DNA of 32,505 nt. Source: Nonomuraea turkmeniaca (GTDB taxonomy: Bacteria > Actinomycetota > Actinomycetes > Streptosporangiales > Streptosporangiaceae). This document shows positions 1 to 6,897 of the stretch, in pieces. Where the stretch lies: contig NZ_VCKY01000120.1 in NCBI RefSeq assembly GCF_005889735.1, positions 1-32,505 on the forward strand, in the 5' to 3' direction. Made by a program: the position numbers and the translations under genes. The notes below the pieces were generated by a model. That model searched no databases, had not been told where the DNA came from, and saw only the letters and a list, made by a program, of their open reading frames with translations. Position 1 is the stretch's first letter; every line of letters starts with the position of its first letter.

Positions 1-5
1 GGTGT

Positions 6-1436
6 CTAGCGGGCGGTGGCGGGCGTGTCGGGCGGGGGTTCGCCGGCCGCGACGGGTCCCTCGATGGAGAGCAGGGCGGGGCCGCCGCCCGTGATGGGCA
101 GGCCGCCGGAGACGGTGTAGGTGCGCACGTCGTACGCGCCGCCCGTGGGCGCGGTGGCGGCCGTGAAGGCGGGGAAGGCGTTGCCGCCGGGGACGATCGC
201 GGTGGAGATGTAGTCGCCGGCCATGCGGCCCTGCGCGGTGTTGGGCAGCCAGTCCGGCCTCATCGGCCCGTGCAGCTCCGAGGGCTCGGACCAGGAGCGG
301 CCGCCGTTGGCCGAGGAGGTGTAGCCGACGGTGAGCCGGCAGGTCGCGGCGGCGCAGGCGGCGTCGGGGTAGCGGTAGTAGGCGAGCGCGAGCCTGGCGG
401 AGCCGCCGGAGGTGGAGCGGTCGACGCCGAGGGCGGGGATGAAGTGGTCGCCGCCGTCGGCGGTGACGCGGGTGACGTGGTCCCATTGGACGCCGTCGGC
501 CGACGTGACCAGCACGATGTCGTTGCCGGCGCAGAAGAGCTGGAAGCGGCAGTCCTGCCAGACGATGTACACGGTGCCGGCCGCGTCCGTCTCGGCCGAC
601 GGCAGCGGTAAGGCGCGTAACCCGCCCGCGACCGTGCGCCGCTGCACCATGGAGACCGGCACGCTTTCGCTCCAGGTGGCGCCGCCGTCGCGGGAGCGGA
701 TGGCGCGGATGCGGTCGTCGTCGCCCAGGTACGCCACCACGACGGCGCCGTCGGGCCGCACCACCGGCTGCGCGCCGAGCCCGGTCGCAGAAGTGGCGGT
801 CACGGCCCAGGTCAGGCCGCTGTCGGAGGAACGGGCCATGCTGATCGTGTTGCCGGCCGCGTGGTCGTCGTACGCGACGTGGCAACGGCCGTGGTGCGGG
901 CTGTCGGGGGTGTTGTCGCAGGCGATCCAGCTCTTGTCGAGGTCGCCGCCCGATGCGACGACGACCGGGTTCTCCCAGGTGCGACCGCCGTCGGCGGACC
1001 GGCTGACGACGACGGCCGCGCCGGCGATCCCGTCGGTGTCGGTGATCCCCAGTGAGGCGATCAGCCAGACGCCGTGCCTGGCGTCATAGGCCACGGAAGG
1101 GTTGCTGACCCGCTGGTACGGCCCGCCGCCGAACCCGGTGAGCCCCGGCAGCACGCCCTTGGTCCACGTGCCGCCGTTGTCGCCCGACGTCGCGAACGCG
1201 ATGCCGGACGCCCCGCCGTCGAAGAACCGGCCCGCCTGCTGCGCGGTCACGATGGTCGTGCCCCACTGGTGGGAGTCCGGCCCGGCCTGGGTGCCGTGCT
1301 GGCTGGTGGCGTTGGCGTACGCGTCGGCCCCGATCTCGGTCAGCGGGGCGTCCGCCGCCGCCGGGGAGGAGGTGAGGAGCAGCGTGACGACGATCGCGAA
1401 CGCGCCGATTCCCCGGCGACCGGCAGACGACGGCAC
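6..1436 (-). CDS. Secreted Asp-box (BNR/sialidase-like) beta-propeller protein
   Basis: Predicted exported protein of 476 residues. The GTG at 1436 is chosen because a TGGAGG sits six bases upstream and the product then opens with a classic signal peptide: a short basic stretch (RR), a hydrophobic run (AFAIVVTLLL) and an AAADA-type cleavage site. A TTG 23 codons further upstream is in frame but would put a promoter-like TTGACA inside the gene. The mature part contains at least four Asp-box-like motifs of the S-x-D-x-G-x-T-W type (SADGGRTW, SSDSGLTW, SRDGGATW, SANGGRSW), the signature of sialidase/BNR-type beta-propellers. Family members include exo-sialidases, but Asp boxes are structural and do not prove glycosidase activity; I could not identify the sialidase arginine triad. 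The C-terminus is Pro/Ala rich with no membrane anchor. Substrate unknown. Confidence 0.85.
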   Translation of the reverse strand: MPSSAGRRGIGAFAIVVTLLLTSSPAAADAPLTEIGADAYANATSQHGTQAGPDSHQWGTTIVTAQQAGRFFDGGASGIAFATSGDNGGTWTKGVLPGLTGFGGGPYQRVSNPSVAYDARHGVWLIASLGITDTDGIAGAAVVVSRSADGGRTWENPVVVASGGDLDKSWIACDNTPDSPHHGRCHVAYDDHAAGNTISMARSSDSGLTWAVTATSATGLGAQPVVRPDGAVVVAYLGDDDRIRAIRSRDGGATWSESVPVSMVQRRTVAGGLRALPLPSAETDAAGTVYIVWQDCRFQLFCAGNDIVLVTSADGVQWDHVTRVTADGGDHFIPALGVDRSTSGGSARLALAYYRYPDAACAAATCRLTVGYTSSANGGRSWSEPSELHGPMRPDWLPNTAQGRMAGDYISTAIVPGGNAFPAFTAATAPTGGAYDVRTYTVSGGLPITGGGPALLSIEGPVAAGEPPPDTPATAR

Positions 1437-1453
1437 AGACGACCTCCACGTTT

Positions 1454-1505
1454 GGACGGTGCGCGTGTCAACTTCCACAACGCACCGTCCAGCCCCTCCT
1501 GTCAA
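1454..1505 (-). promoter_or_regulatory. Candidate promoter with a 10-bp inverted repeat upstream of the Asp-box gene
   Basis: Reading the minus strand, TTGACA (1505-1500) is followed after 17 bases by CGTTGT (1482-1477), a good -35 with a weak -10. Overlapping and downstream of the -10 is a perfect inverted repeat, GGACGGTGCG at 1454-1463 and CGCACCGTCC at 1481-1490, with a 17-base spacer. The arms could bind a dimeric regulator or fold as a hairpin in the 5' leader, about 18 bases before the chosen GTG. Function is inferred from position only. Confidence 0.45.
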
Positions 1506-1535
1506 CCCCCGACAGGAACAACGGCCGGCCAGCGA

Positions 1536-2654
1536 CTAGCGTTCGGCCTGGACGATGTCCCGGTGGATGCGCGACAGGGGCACGCCGTCGATCTGCAGGC
1601 GGCGGACGGTCTCGTTGACCATGGCGGGCGGGCCGCAGACGTACACGTCGTGCTCGGCCCAGGAGTGGAAGCGCTGCGTCACCTCGGGCAGGTGGCCGCG
1701 CATCCCGTCGTACGACTGCTCGTCGGAGACCACCGGCAGCACCCGCAACCAGGGGAACGACGACTCCATCGCGATCAGGTCGGGCAGGTCGTAGAGCTCC
1801 CCGGAGGTACGCGCGCCGTACAGCAGGTGGATGTTGGGCCGGCGGCCGGAGGCGATGATGGACTCGATGATCGCCTTCAGCGGCGCCAGCCCGGTGCCGC
1901 CCGCCACGCACAGCACGTCGCGCATGCTCTGCTCGCGCGGCGTCATCGTGCCCATCGGCGAGCCCACCATGAGCGTGTCGCCGATGCGCGTGTGCCTGAT
2001 CAGCGTCGTGGACACCCAGCCGCCCGGGACCGAGCGCACATGCAGCCTGATCGTGTTGTCCTTGCGCGGCGCGTTCGCGATGGAGAACGTCCGCCACACG
2101 CGCGGCCAGCGTGCGGTCTGCACGTTGACGTACTGGCCCGGCTGGTACGGCAGCCGCTGCGTGGGCCGCAGCGTGATGACCGCGATGTCGCGATGGCGCA
2201 GCTCGTGGTCGATCACCTCGGCCAGCCACCACGCCGGGGAGACCCCCTCGTCGTCCTCGGCGGATTCGATCATCATGTTGGCGGCGGCCGTGTAGGCGGC
2301 CACCCAGGCGGCCTCGATCTCGTGGTCCCAGATGTCGGCGGCGAAGCGCCGGATCGTGGCGAGCAGGGCGTTGCCGACCGCCGTGTAGTGCTCGGCGATC
2401 ACGCCGTACTTGCGGTGGTCCCTGCCCAGCTGGCTCAGGAACGCGGCCAGGCTGTCCGGGCTGTCCAGGCTCCACACGATCCGGGTCAGCGCGCTGAACA
2501 GGCGGTCCCGCTGGACGTTCATGGCGGGCGGGAACATGGCGCGTAGGTGCGGGTTCTCGGCGAACAAGCGGCCGTAGAAATAGGCCGTGGCCCGTTCGGC
2601 CTGCGGCTCGACGACGGAGAAACTCTCCTTCACCAGGCGCGGATTCAACGACAT
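1536..2654 (-). CDS. Flavohaemoglobin-like globin with FAD/NAD(P)H reductase domain
   Basis: A 372-residue fusion of a single-domain globin (about 1-135) and a ferredoxin-reductase-like module (about 145-372). Globin residues expected for flavohaemoglobins are visible: distal Tyr27 and Gln48, proximal His80 and Tyr90 (aligned by eye to E. coli Hmp). The reductase has the FAD-binding RTFS at 188-191, a GGTGLAP nucleotide-binding loop near 252 and a C-terminal VCGPP. It differs from classical Hmp: the C-terminal flavin-stacking E-C-F-G-P segment is absent and the protein ends HRDIVQAER, so the reductase half resembles oxygenase-type reductases. Likely role is nitric oxide detoxification or another haem/NAD(P)H redox reaction in the cytoplasm; the exact reaction cannot be read from sequence. 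The ATG at 2654 matches the family N-terminus; the longer reading frame upstream is not conserved in type. Ribosome site is weak (GGGG nine bases upstream). Confidence 0.85.
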   Translation of the reverse strand: MSLNPRLVKESFSVVEPQAERATAYFYGRLFAENPHLRAMFPPAMNVQRDRLFSALTRIVWSLDSPDSLAAFLSQLGRDHRKYGVIAEHYTAVGNALLATIRRFAADIWDHEIEAAWVAAYTAAANMMIESAEDDEGVSPAWWLAEVIDHELRHRDIAVITLRPTQRLPYQPGQYVNVQTARWPRVWRTFSIANAPRKDNTIRLHVRSVPGGWVSTTLIRHTRIGDTLMVGSPMGTMTPREQSMRDVLCVAGGTGLAPLKAIIESIIASGRRPNIHLLYGARTSGELYDLPDLIAMESSFPWLRVLPVVSDEQSYDGMRGHLPEVTQRFHSWAEHDVYVCGPPAMVNETVRRLQIDGVPLSRIHRDIVQAER

Positions 2655-2892
2655 AAAAGCAACCCCACTTATCGACCGGAAACGCATTCCGGTCTTGTCG
2701 TTCCACCTCCCTGACGGCTCCGGGTCGTGAGCGCAGCGGCGGGCCCCGGCACATCCGGAACGCTCAAAATTGAGTGTTACACCGCCCATGACGCGCCACA
2801 ACCGTTTCCCCCCAATACGGTGCGAAGTAGAACTATGCGTAGTGGAATCGTGATTCTGCGCACACGGTGTTAATGTTGTTTCGGACGGTGAA

Positions 2893-2915
2893 TGCGAATA
2901 AAAGTCATATTCGCA
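2893..2915. promoter_or_regulatory. 8-bp inverted repeat in an AT-rich spacer
   Basis: TGCGAATA (2893-2900) and TATTCGCA (2908-2915) form a perfect inverted repeat around a 7-base centre. The surrounding bases are AT-rich for this genome. It lies about 240 bases upstream of the globin-reductase start and next to the end of the sigma-factor remnant. It could be an operator for the minus-strand gene or a leftover terminator of the degraded gene; the sequence alone does not decide. Confidence 0.4.
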
Positions 2916-2929
2916 ATTATCCGCTCAGT

Positions 2930-3073
2930 TCGGCGGGGAAGCCGAAACAGCGGAACACGCCCCGGGTCGAGGAATCCGGCGATCTCCGCGATGCGCCCAC
3001 CGCTCAGACTCAGGACGTCGACCGCCCCGAGCCGGTAGCCGCCCTCGCGCGTGAACCTGGCGGAGCCGAGCAC
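2930..3073 (-). pseudogene. Remnant: C-terminal tail of a SnoaL-type ECF sigma factor
   Basis: The minus-strand translation from about 3073 to 2930 reads FTREGGYRLGAVDVLSL then SGGRIAEIAGFLDPG and FRLPRR. This matches from memory the C-terminus of actinobacterial ECF sigma factors with a SnoaL/NTF2-like tail (SigJ / TIGR02960 type), which typically end V-x-V-L-T-L-x-x-G-R-I-A-E-I-x-x-F-L-D-P followed by a short FGLP motif. Nothing upstream in the same frame resembles the rest of the domain or sigma regions 2 and 4, and the promoter and start of the neighbouring plus-strand gene occupy that space. I infer a 5'-deleted gene. An alternative is a chance resemblance or a tiny NTF2-like ORF, since no stop codon interrupts the fragment. 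Confidence 0.5.
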
Positions 3074-3091
3074 TGCGGCGGACCTGATCCT

Positions 3092-3126
3092 GAAACGTTT
3101 CGGAAACCGTCGGACGGGCGTACGAT
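3092..3126 (+). promoter_or_regulatory. Leaderless promoter with 10-bp palindrome, upstream of the 98-aa gene
   Basis: TACGAT (3121-3126) fits a -10 element and is followed by only six bases before the ATG at 3133, so the transcript would begin at or next to the start codon. No Shine-Dalgarno sequence is present. A perfect palindrome GAAACGTTTC (3092-3101) covers the expected -35 position and could be an operator. Confidence 0.5.
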
Positions 3127-3132
3127 CCGGCC

Positions 3133-3429
3133 ATGGCAGTCCTCCACCCCAGGCGGGTGGCCTGGGAGGGCGCTCGGATCTTCGTCTTCGCCGCCAGCAC
3201 GGACGCCTACTGGTGGCTCAGCGACACGGTCGGGCACTACCTCGGGCTCATGTACCAGCTGCAACTGTGCGAGACCCGGCTGCGTCTGCAGGCGGAGGAC
3301 GACGCGCTCTACGCCGAGGCCGGGGCCTGGCGGGCCCGTCTGGACGAGTTGCTCGACACCCATCCGGACGCTACCTCGATCCTCACCCAGCTGATCACCG
3401 AGACCTCCTCCCGCCTCCCGTCCCGCTGA
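3133..3429 (+). CDS. Small hypothetical protein, 98 aa
   Basis: Not recognised. A 98-residue, probably cytoplasmic protein rich in aromatic and helix-forming residues (YWWLSD, HYLGLMYQLQL), with an acidic helical second half and no clear membrane span. Coding character is supported by codon position bias and by a leaderless promoter directly before the ATG. It stands alone: the left neighbour is a minus-strand remnant, and the next gene on the right begins 233 bases downstream. Those 233 bases (3430-3662) carry no recognisable gene. Confidence 0.65.
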   Translation: MAVLHPRRVAWEGARIFVFAASTDAYWWLSDTVGHYLGLMYQLQLCETRLRLQAEDDALYAEAGAWRARLDELLDTHPDATSILTQLITETSSRLPSR

Positions 3430-3662
3430 CCTCACGGCCTTCGCCGGCCTGATGGAGGCCTGATGGGGCACTCCGAGACCGCCTCTCCCGCTGAAACCGG
3501 ATGAAAAGCCAAGAACCCGGTGGCGGGGGAGGCAAGTGGTAGGCGGGGATCTTTGGGGAGAGGTGACATATCGGAAAGGGTGTGCGCCATGATGGGGCCA
3601 AGTGGCCGTCACCGCAGACAGGCTGGCGGCGGCACGAACTCCACCCTGCTCCGGGAGATCGC

Positions 3663-4349
3663 ATGTCCCGACCGCTGATCGGAATCACCGCCTACTTCGA
3701 GGCCGCCCGCTGGGGCGACTGGGTGCGGGAGGCCGTACTGTCCCCGCCCTCCTACGCCAAGGCGGTGGTGCGGGCGGGGGGCGCGCCCGTGGTGCTGCCA
3801 CCGCTGGGCCCGCACGCCATCGAAGACTACGTACGGGGGCTCAACGGCGTGTTGCTGGCGGGCGGCGTCGAGGTGGAGGCCGCCGCCTACAACGGGGAGC
3901 AGGACGAGCGCGCCCCCGAGCCGCAGGTGCACCGCGACCGGTTCGAGCTGGCCCTGGCCAGGGCGGCCGTGCGCGCCGACGTCCCGATCCTGGCCATCGC
4001 CAGGGGCATGCACGTGCTCAACGTCGCGCAGGGCGGCACGCTCATCCCGTGGCTGCCCGAGGTGCTCGACCACGACCGGCACCACGAGCCGGGCACGCCG
4101 CACACGATCCAGGTCAGCGTCTCCAGCAAGCTCGGCAAGGCCGTCGGCGACCACGTCGAGGTGGTCGCGCCGCACCACCAGTCCGTACGGCGGCTCGGCA
4201 GCGGCCTGCTGGCCGTGGCCTGGGCCGATGACCAGATCGTCGAGGGCATCGAGCTGCAGGGCCACCGATTCGGCGTGGGCGTGCAGTGGCACCCGGAGCG
4301 AGGCGGGGACAACCGGCTCTTCGATGCGTTCATGGAGGCGGCCCGCTAG
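3663..4349 (+). CDS. PuuD-like class I glutamine amidotransferase family protein, nucleophile Cys replaced by Ala
   Basis: A 228-residue homologue of gamma-glutamyl-gamma-aminobutyrate hydrolases (peptidase C26). It begins MSRPLIGITAYFE, carries the LLAGGVEVEAAAY segment near residue 60 and the C-terminal VQWHPE (His210, Glu212), all typical of the family. The nucleophile elbow, normally C-R-G-M/L-Q, reads LAIARGMHVLNV here: codon 3999-4001 is GCC, so residue 113 is alanine. Without the cysteine the usual hydrolysis is not expected; the protein may bind a gamma-glutamyl ligand, act as a scaffold, or be a decayed copy. The frame is intact, so decay is not obvious. Start chosen at ATG 3663 because GGGAG lies five bases upstream; an in-frame ATG at 3582 adds an unrelated N-terminus. 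The next gene follows after nine bases. Confidence 0.88.
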   Translation: MSRPLIGITAYFEAARWGDWVREAVLSPPSYAKAVVRAGGAPVVLPPLGPHAIEDYVRGLNGVLLAGGVEVEAAAYNGEQDERAPEPQVHRDRFELALARAAVRADVPILAIARGMHVLNVAQGGTLIPWLPEVLDHDRHHEPGTPHTIQVSVSSKLGKAVGDHVEVVAPHHQSVRRLGSGLLAVAWADDQIVEGIELQGHRFGVGVQWHPERGGDNRLFDAFMEAAR

Positions 4350-4352
4350 GCT
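4347..4352 (+). promoter_or_regulatory. Leaderless -10 element overlapping a stop codon
   Basis: TAGGCT (4347-4352) fits the TANNNT -10 pattern and lies six bases before the ATG at 4359. Its first three bases are the stop codon of the PuuD-like gene. There is no ribosome site in front of the esterase gene, so it may have its own leaderless transcript in addition to read-through. Confidence 0.4.
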
Positions 4353-4358
4353 GCGATC

Positions 4359-5273
4359 ATGCCGCTGCACCCCCAGGCACGGGACTACGTCGCCCGCTAC
4401 CCGTCGGACCTGAACACCGATCTGGCCACGTTCGACCTGTCCACGATCCAGGAGCTGCGCGCGCAGGACGGCCTGGCGGCGCACCGCGGACCGCTCACCA
4501 AGCTGCCGTTCGTCCGCGACGAGCTGGCCGAGGACGTGCCGATCCGGATCTACCGGGCCGATCCCGGCGACGGCCTGCTGCCCGTCCTGGTCTACTTCCA
4601 CGGCGGCGGCTGGGTCTTCGGCAGCGTCAAGCGCAACGACGCGGCCGGGCGCGACCTGGCCATCCGCACCGGGGCCGTGGTGGTCTCCGTCGACTACCGG
4701 CTGGCCCCCGAGCACCCCTTCCCGGCCGCCGCCGACGACGCGTGGATCGTGGTGCGCGACATCTTCGCCAGGCCCGCCTTCTACCAGAGCAACGGCAGCG
4801 TGGCCGTCATCGGTGACAGCGCGGGTGGCAACCTGGCCGCGGTCGCCGCCTGGCGGGCCCGTGACGCCGGGCTGCGGCTGGCGCATCAGGCGCTCGTCTA
4901 TCCCGTGCTCGACGTGGCGATGGACACGCCCAGCTACCGGGAGTTCGCCAAGGGGTTCGGGCTGGACGCCGAGGAGATGGCCTGGTTCGCCCGGCAATAT
5001 GCCGAAGGCGTGGACCCGGCCGATCCGCTGCTGTCCCCGCTGCGCCTGCCCGACGTGACGGGCCTGGCGCCCGCGACCGTGGTGACCGCCGAATACGACG
5101 TGCTCAGGGACGAAGGCGAGCGATACGCCGACCGGCTGGCCCAGGCGGGTGTGCCGGTCGAGGCGCTCAGGTTCGACGGCGCCGTGCACAGTTTCTTCGT
5201 CCTGCCCGGCCTGTTCGACCAGGCGGCCGAGGCCCGCGAGTACGTCGCGCGACGGCTCAGGGAATCCTGGTGA
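4359..5273 (+). CDS. Alpha/beta hydrolase of the hormone-sensitive lipase family
   Basis: A 304-residue esterase/lipase-like enzyme. Visible catalytic features are the HGGG oxyanion-hole motif at 81-84, the nucleophile elbow GDSAGG with Ser154, the acid in YDVLRDEG (Asp247, alternatively Asp251) and His277 in AVHSFF. Length and motif order match HSL (family IV) carboxylesterases acting on short acyl esters; no signal peptide, so cytoplasmic. It follows the cysteine-less PuuD homologue by nine bases and overlaps the crotonase gene by four bases (GTGA), which suggests joint expression and perhaps a small acyl-metabolism unit. The natural substrate cannot be told from sequence. Confidence 0.92.
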   Translation: MPLHPQARDYVARYPSDLNTDLATFDLSTIQELRAQDGLAAHRGPLTKLPFVRDELAEDVPIRIYRADPGDGLLPVLVYFHGGGWVFGSVKRNDAAGRDLAIRTGAVVVSVDYRLAPEHPFPAAADDAWIVVRDIFARPAFYQSNGSVAVIGDSAGGNLAAVAAWRARDAGLRLAHQALVYPVLDVAMDTPSYREFAKGFGLDAEEMAWFARQYAEGVDPADPLLSPLRLPDVTGLAPATVVTAEYDVLRDEGERYADRLAQAGVPVEALRFDGAVHSFFVLPGLFDQAAEAREYVARRLRESW

Positions 5274-6058
5274 CCTACGAGACGTACACGAAGCTGAAGA
5301 TCGACACCCCGGCCGGCGGCGTGTTGCGGATCACGATCAGCGAGCCCGGCAGGCTCAACGCCGTCGACATGACCGCGCACCGCGAACTGGCCGAGATCTG
5401 GCGCGACGCCGACCGCGACGACCACGTGCGGGCGATCGTCGTCAGGGGAGAGGGCCAGGCGTTCTCCGCCGGCGGCGACCTGTCCATGATCGAGGAGATG
5501 ACGCGCGACCACGCCACCAGGCTGCGCGTGTTCGCCGAGGCCCGCGACATCGTCTACAACGTGCTCAACTGCGCCAAGCCGGTCGTCTCCGCCATCCAGG
5601 GCCCCGCCGTGGGAGCAGGGCTCGCGGTCGCGCTGCTGGCCGACATCTCCGTAGCCGGCCGCACGGCGCGCATCATCGACGGGCACACCAGGCTCGGCGT
5701 CGCGGCCGGCGACCACGCCGCGATCGTCTGGCCGCTGCTGTGCGGGCTGGCCAAGGCCAAATACCACCTGCTGCTGTGCGAGCCGGTGACCGGCGAGCAG
5801 GCCGAGCGGATGGGCCTCGTCAGCCTGTGCGTGGACGACGACCAGGTGCACGACAGGGCCATGGAGATCGCCGTCCGGCTCGCCGCCGGCGCGCAGGAGG
5901 CGATCAGGCTGACCAAATACTCGCTCAACAACTGGCTGCGGCTGGCCGGGCCCACCTTCGACGCCTCGCTGGCCATGGAGTTCCTCGGCTTCAGCGGTCC
6001 CGACGTGGCCGAGGGCGTGCGCGCGCTGCGGGAGAAAAGGCCTCCGTCGTTCGGCTGA
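5270..6058 (+). CDS. Enoyl-CoA hydratase/isomerase (crotonase) family protein
   Basis: A 262-residue crotonase-fold protein. The first oxyanion-hole region is FSAGGDL (65-71) and the second is GPAVGAGLA (111-119), both typical of CoA-ester binding. Aligning by eye to rat mitochondrial enoyl-CoA hydratase, the two catalytic glutamates (Glu144, Glu164) correspond to Ala119 and His139; Asp148 in AAGDHA is the nearest acidic residue. The protein is therefore probably not a plain 2-enoyl-CoA hydratase and could be another crotonase (isomerase, hydrolase, decarboxylase) or a weak enzyme. The GTG start at 5270 overlaps the esterase stop by four bases, indicating translational coupling. It is the last gene of the plus-strand run and converges on the methyltransferase gene. 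Confidence 0.88.
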   Translation: MTYETYTKLKIDTPAGGVLRITISEPGRLNAVDMTAHRELAEIWRDADRDDHVRAIVVRGEGQAFSAGGDLSMIEEMTRDHATRLRVFAEARDIVYNVLNCAKPVVSAIQGPAVGAGLAVALLADISVAGRTARIIDGHTRLGVAAGDHAAIVWPLLCGLAKAKYHLLLCEPVTGEQAERMGLVSLCVDDDQVHDRAMEIAVRLAAGAQEAIRLTKYSLNNWLRLAGPTFDASLAMEFLGFSGPDVAEGVRALREKRPPSFG

Positions 6059-6300
6059 GCGCGGGTGTGTGCTTCTCCAGGCCTCGGGTAGGCGCAGTCC
6101 GTAAGGCCGCCACGCCGGCGGGAAGATCACGGGCGCCTGTTCGACGAGGCCGAGAACGCCGCCCCGGAGGGACGAAGCCGAGATCTTCCGTAGGCTGGTG
6201 CGGCTGCCGGCCGTCCTCGAGCCAGCGGGACGGCCATGAGCACCCGCGGCGGGAGGAAGCCGAGCAGGGAGCTCCTTCGCCACGGGTGCCCGTGTGCCGG
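6059..6300. other. 242-bp convergent spacer without a recognised gene
   Basis: Between the convergent crotonase and methyltransferase genes. Open frames exist on both strands, as expected from base composition, but none gives a recognisable product or a start with a ribosome site. The only structure noted is the hairpin at 6209-6235. Confidence 0.5.
6209..6235. terminator. Bidirectional hairpin between convergent genes
   Basis: GGCCGTCC (6209-6216) and GGACGGCC (6228-6235) form a perfect 8-bp stem around an 11-base loop. There is no T-run, which is usual for GC-rich actinobacterial terminators. Position between two convergent genes supports termination. Confidence 0.5.
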
Positions 6301-6891
6301 TCAGGTTCTGGGGCGGCGTGCGTGGAACACGAACGCCGGGGGCGCGTTGCGCCACACCGTGCGTCCTCGTACGACCTCTTCGAACTGCTCGGCGAGCAGC
6401 TCGCGGAACCGCCGCGCCGAGCTGAGCGGGATGGCGTGAATATAGGAGAACGTCGTGAACGCCGCCCCTTGGCACATCGCCGCCGTCACCGCACTCAGCA
6501 AATCGCGCTGCAACCCGTCGGGGAAGGCCGCCCACGGCAGGCCGCTCACCACCACGTCCGCCTGTCGCAATCCCCGCTCCCGCAGCAGGTCGCTCAGCCG
6601 CGCCGCGTCCGCGTGCGCCACGTCCACGGCGGGGAAACGGTCGGCGAGCCGCTGCGCCAGCGGCCCGTTGACCTCCACGGCCAGGTGGTGTCCCCGTCCG
6701 GCGAGCCGCTGCTGGATCTCCGCGGTGAAAGGCCCCGTGCCGGGGCCCAGCTCCACCACGGTCGGCTCGCCGCGCTCGGGGATCGGCGTGCACATGGTGG
6801 CGGCGAGGCGCCGCGAACTCGGCGCCAGCGCGCCGATCATGGCGGGGGAGCGTAGAAACTGACCGAGCAAGAGTGCGGTGTCGTTAGACAT
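6301..6891 (-). CDS. SAM-dependent methyltransferase, phospholipid N-methyltransferase-like
   Basis: A 196-residue class I methyltransferase. Motif I is VELGPGTGPFT (about 46-56), the acidic residue after strand 2 is in AVEVN (71-75), and motif IV is SGLPW (116-120) in place of the D/N-P-P-Y/F of DNA and rRNA methylases. This arrangement, with an N-terminal FLRSPAMIGALAPSS segment, is typical of PmtA/KsgA-like phospholipid methyltransferases (SRPAIGAL-type start). A membrane-lipid substrate is inferred, not shown. The ATG at 6891 has no Shine-Dalgarno but has TACTTT at 6903-6898, six bases upstream, as a leaderless -10. It is divergent from the histidine kinase gene. Confidence 0.82.
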   Translation of the reverse strand: MSNDTALLLGQFLRSPAMIGALAPSSRRLAATMCTPIPERGEPTVVELGPGTGPFTAEIQQRLAGRGHHLAVEVNGPLAQRLADRFPAVDVAHADAARLSDLLRERGLRQADVVVSGLPWAAFPDGLQRDLLSAVTAAMCQGAAFTTFSYIHAIPLSSARRFRELLAEQFEEVVRGRTVWRNAPPAFVFHARRPRT

Positions 6892-6897
6892 AGGACA

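Larger units (their letters stand above)
2655..3132. other. 478-bp gene-poor, AT-richer spacer
   Basis: No intact gene is supported here. Base composition is clearly lower in GC than the flanks between roughly 2805 and 2930. The stretch holds the upstream region of the globin-reductase gene, an 8-bp inverted repeat (2893-2915), a probable sigma-factor remnant on the minus strand (about 2930-3073) and the promoter of the small gene starting at 3133. A longer minus-strand reading frame that extends the globin gene to 2801 has no family support. Confidence 0.6.

Noticed and set aside
60..110. LPITG near the C-terminus of the Asp-box protein, like a sortase signal
   Set aside because: A sortase signal needs a hydrophobic span and basic tail after LPxTG. 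Here about 27 mostly Gly/Pro/Ala residues follow with no membrane span or basic tail.
1437..1505. TTG start at 1505 for the Asp-box protein
   Set aside because: It would bury a TTGACA element and the inverted repeat in the gene and place the signal peptide 23 residues too far in; GTG 1436 has a properly spaced ribosome site.
2655..2801. N-terminal extension of the globin-reductase gene to 2801
   Set aside because: The extra residues are unlike any globin N-terminus, and the family start is at the MSLNPRLV segment.
3609..5189. Long minus-strand open frame opposite the PuuD-like and esterase genes
   Set aside because: High-GC antisense shadow; repetitive G/V/D/R-rich product with no recognisable motif, while the opposite strand carries clear family motifs.
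4934..6793. Long minus-strand open frame across the esterase, crotonase and convergent spacer
   Set aside because: Low-complexity translation with no start signal; overlaps two well-supported genes.
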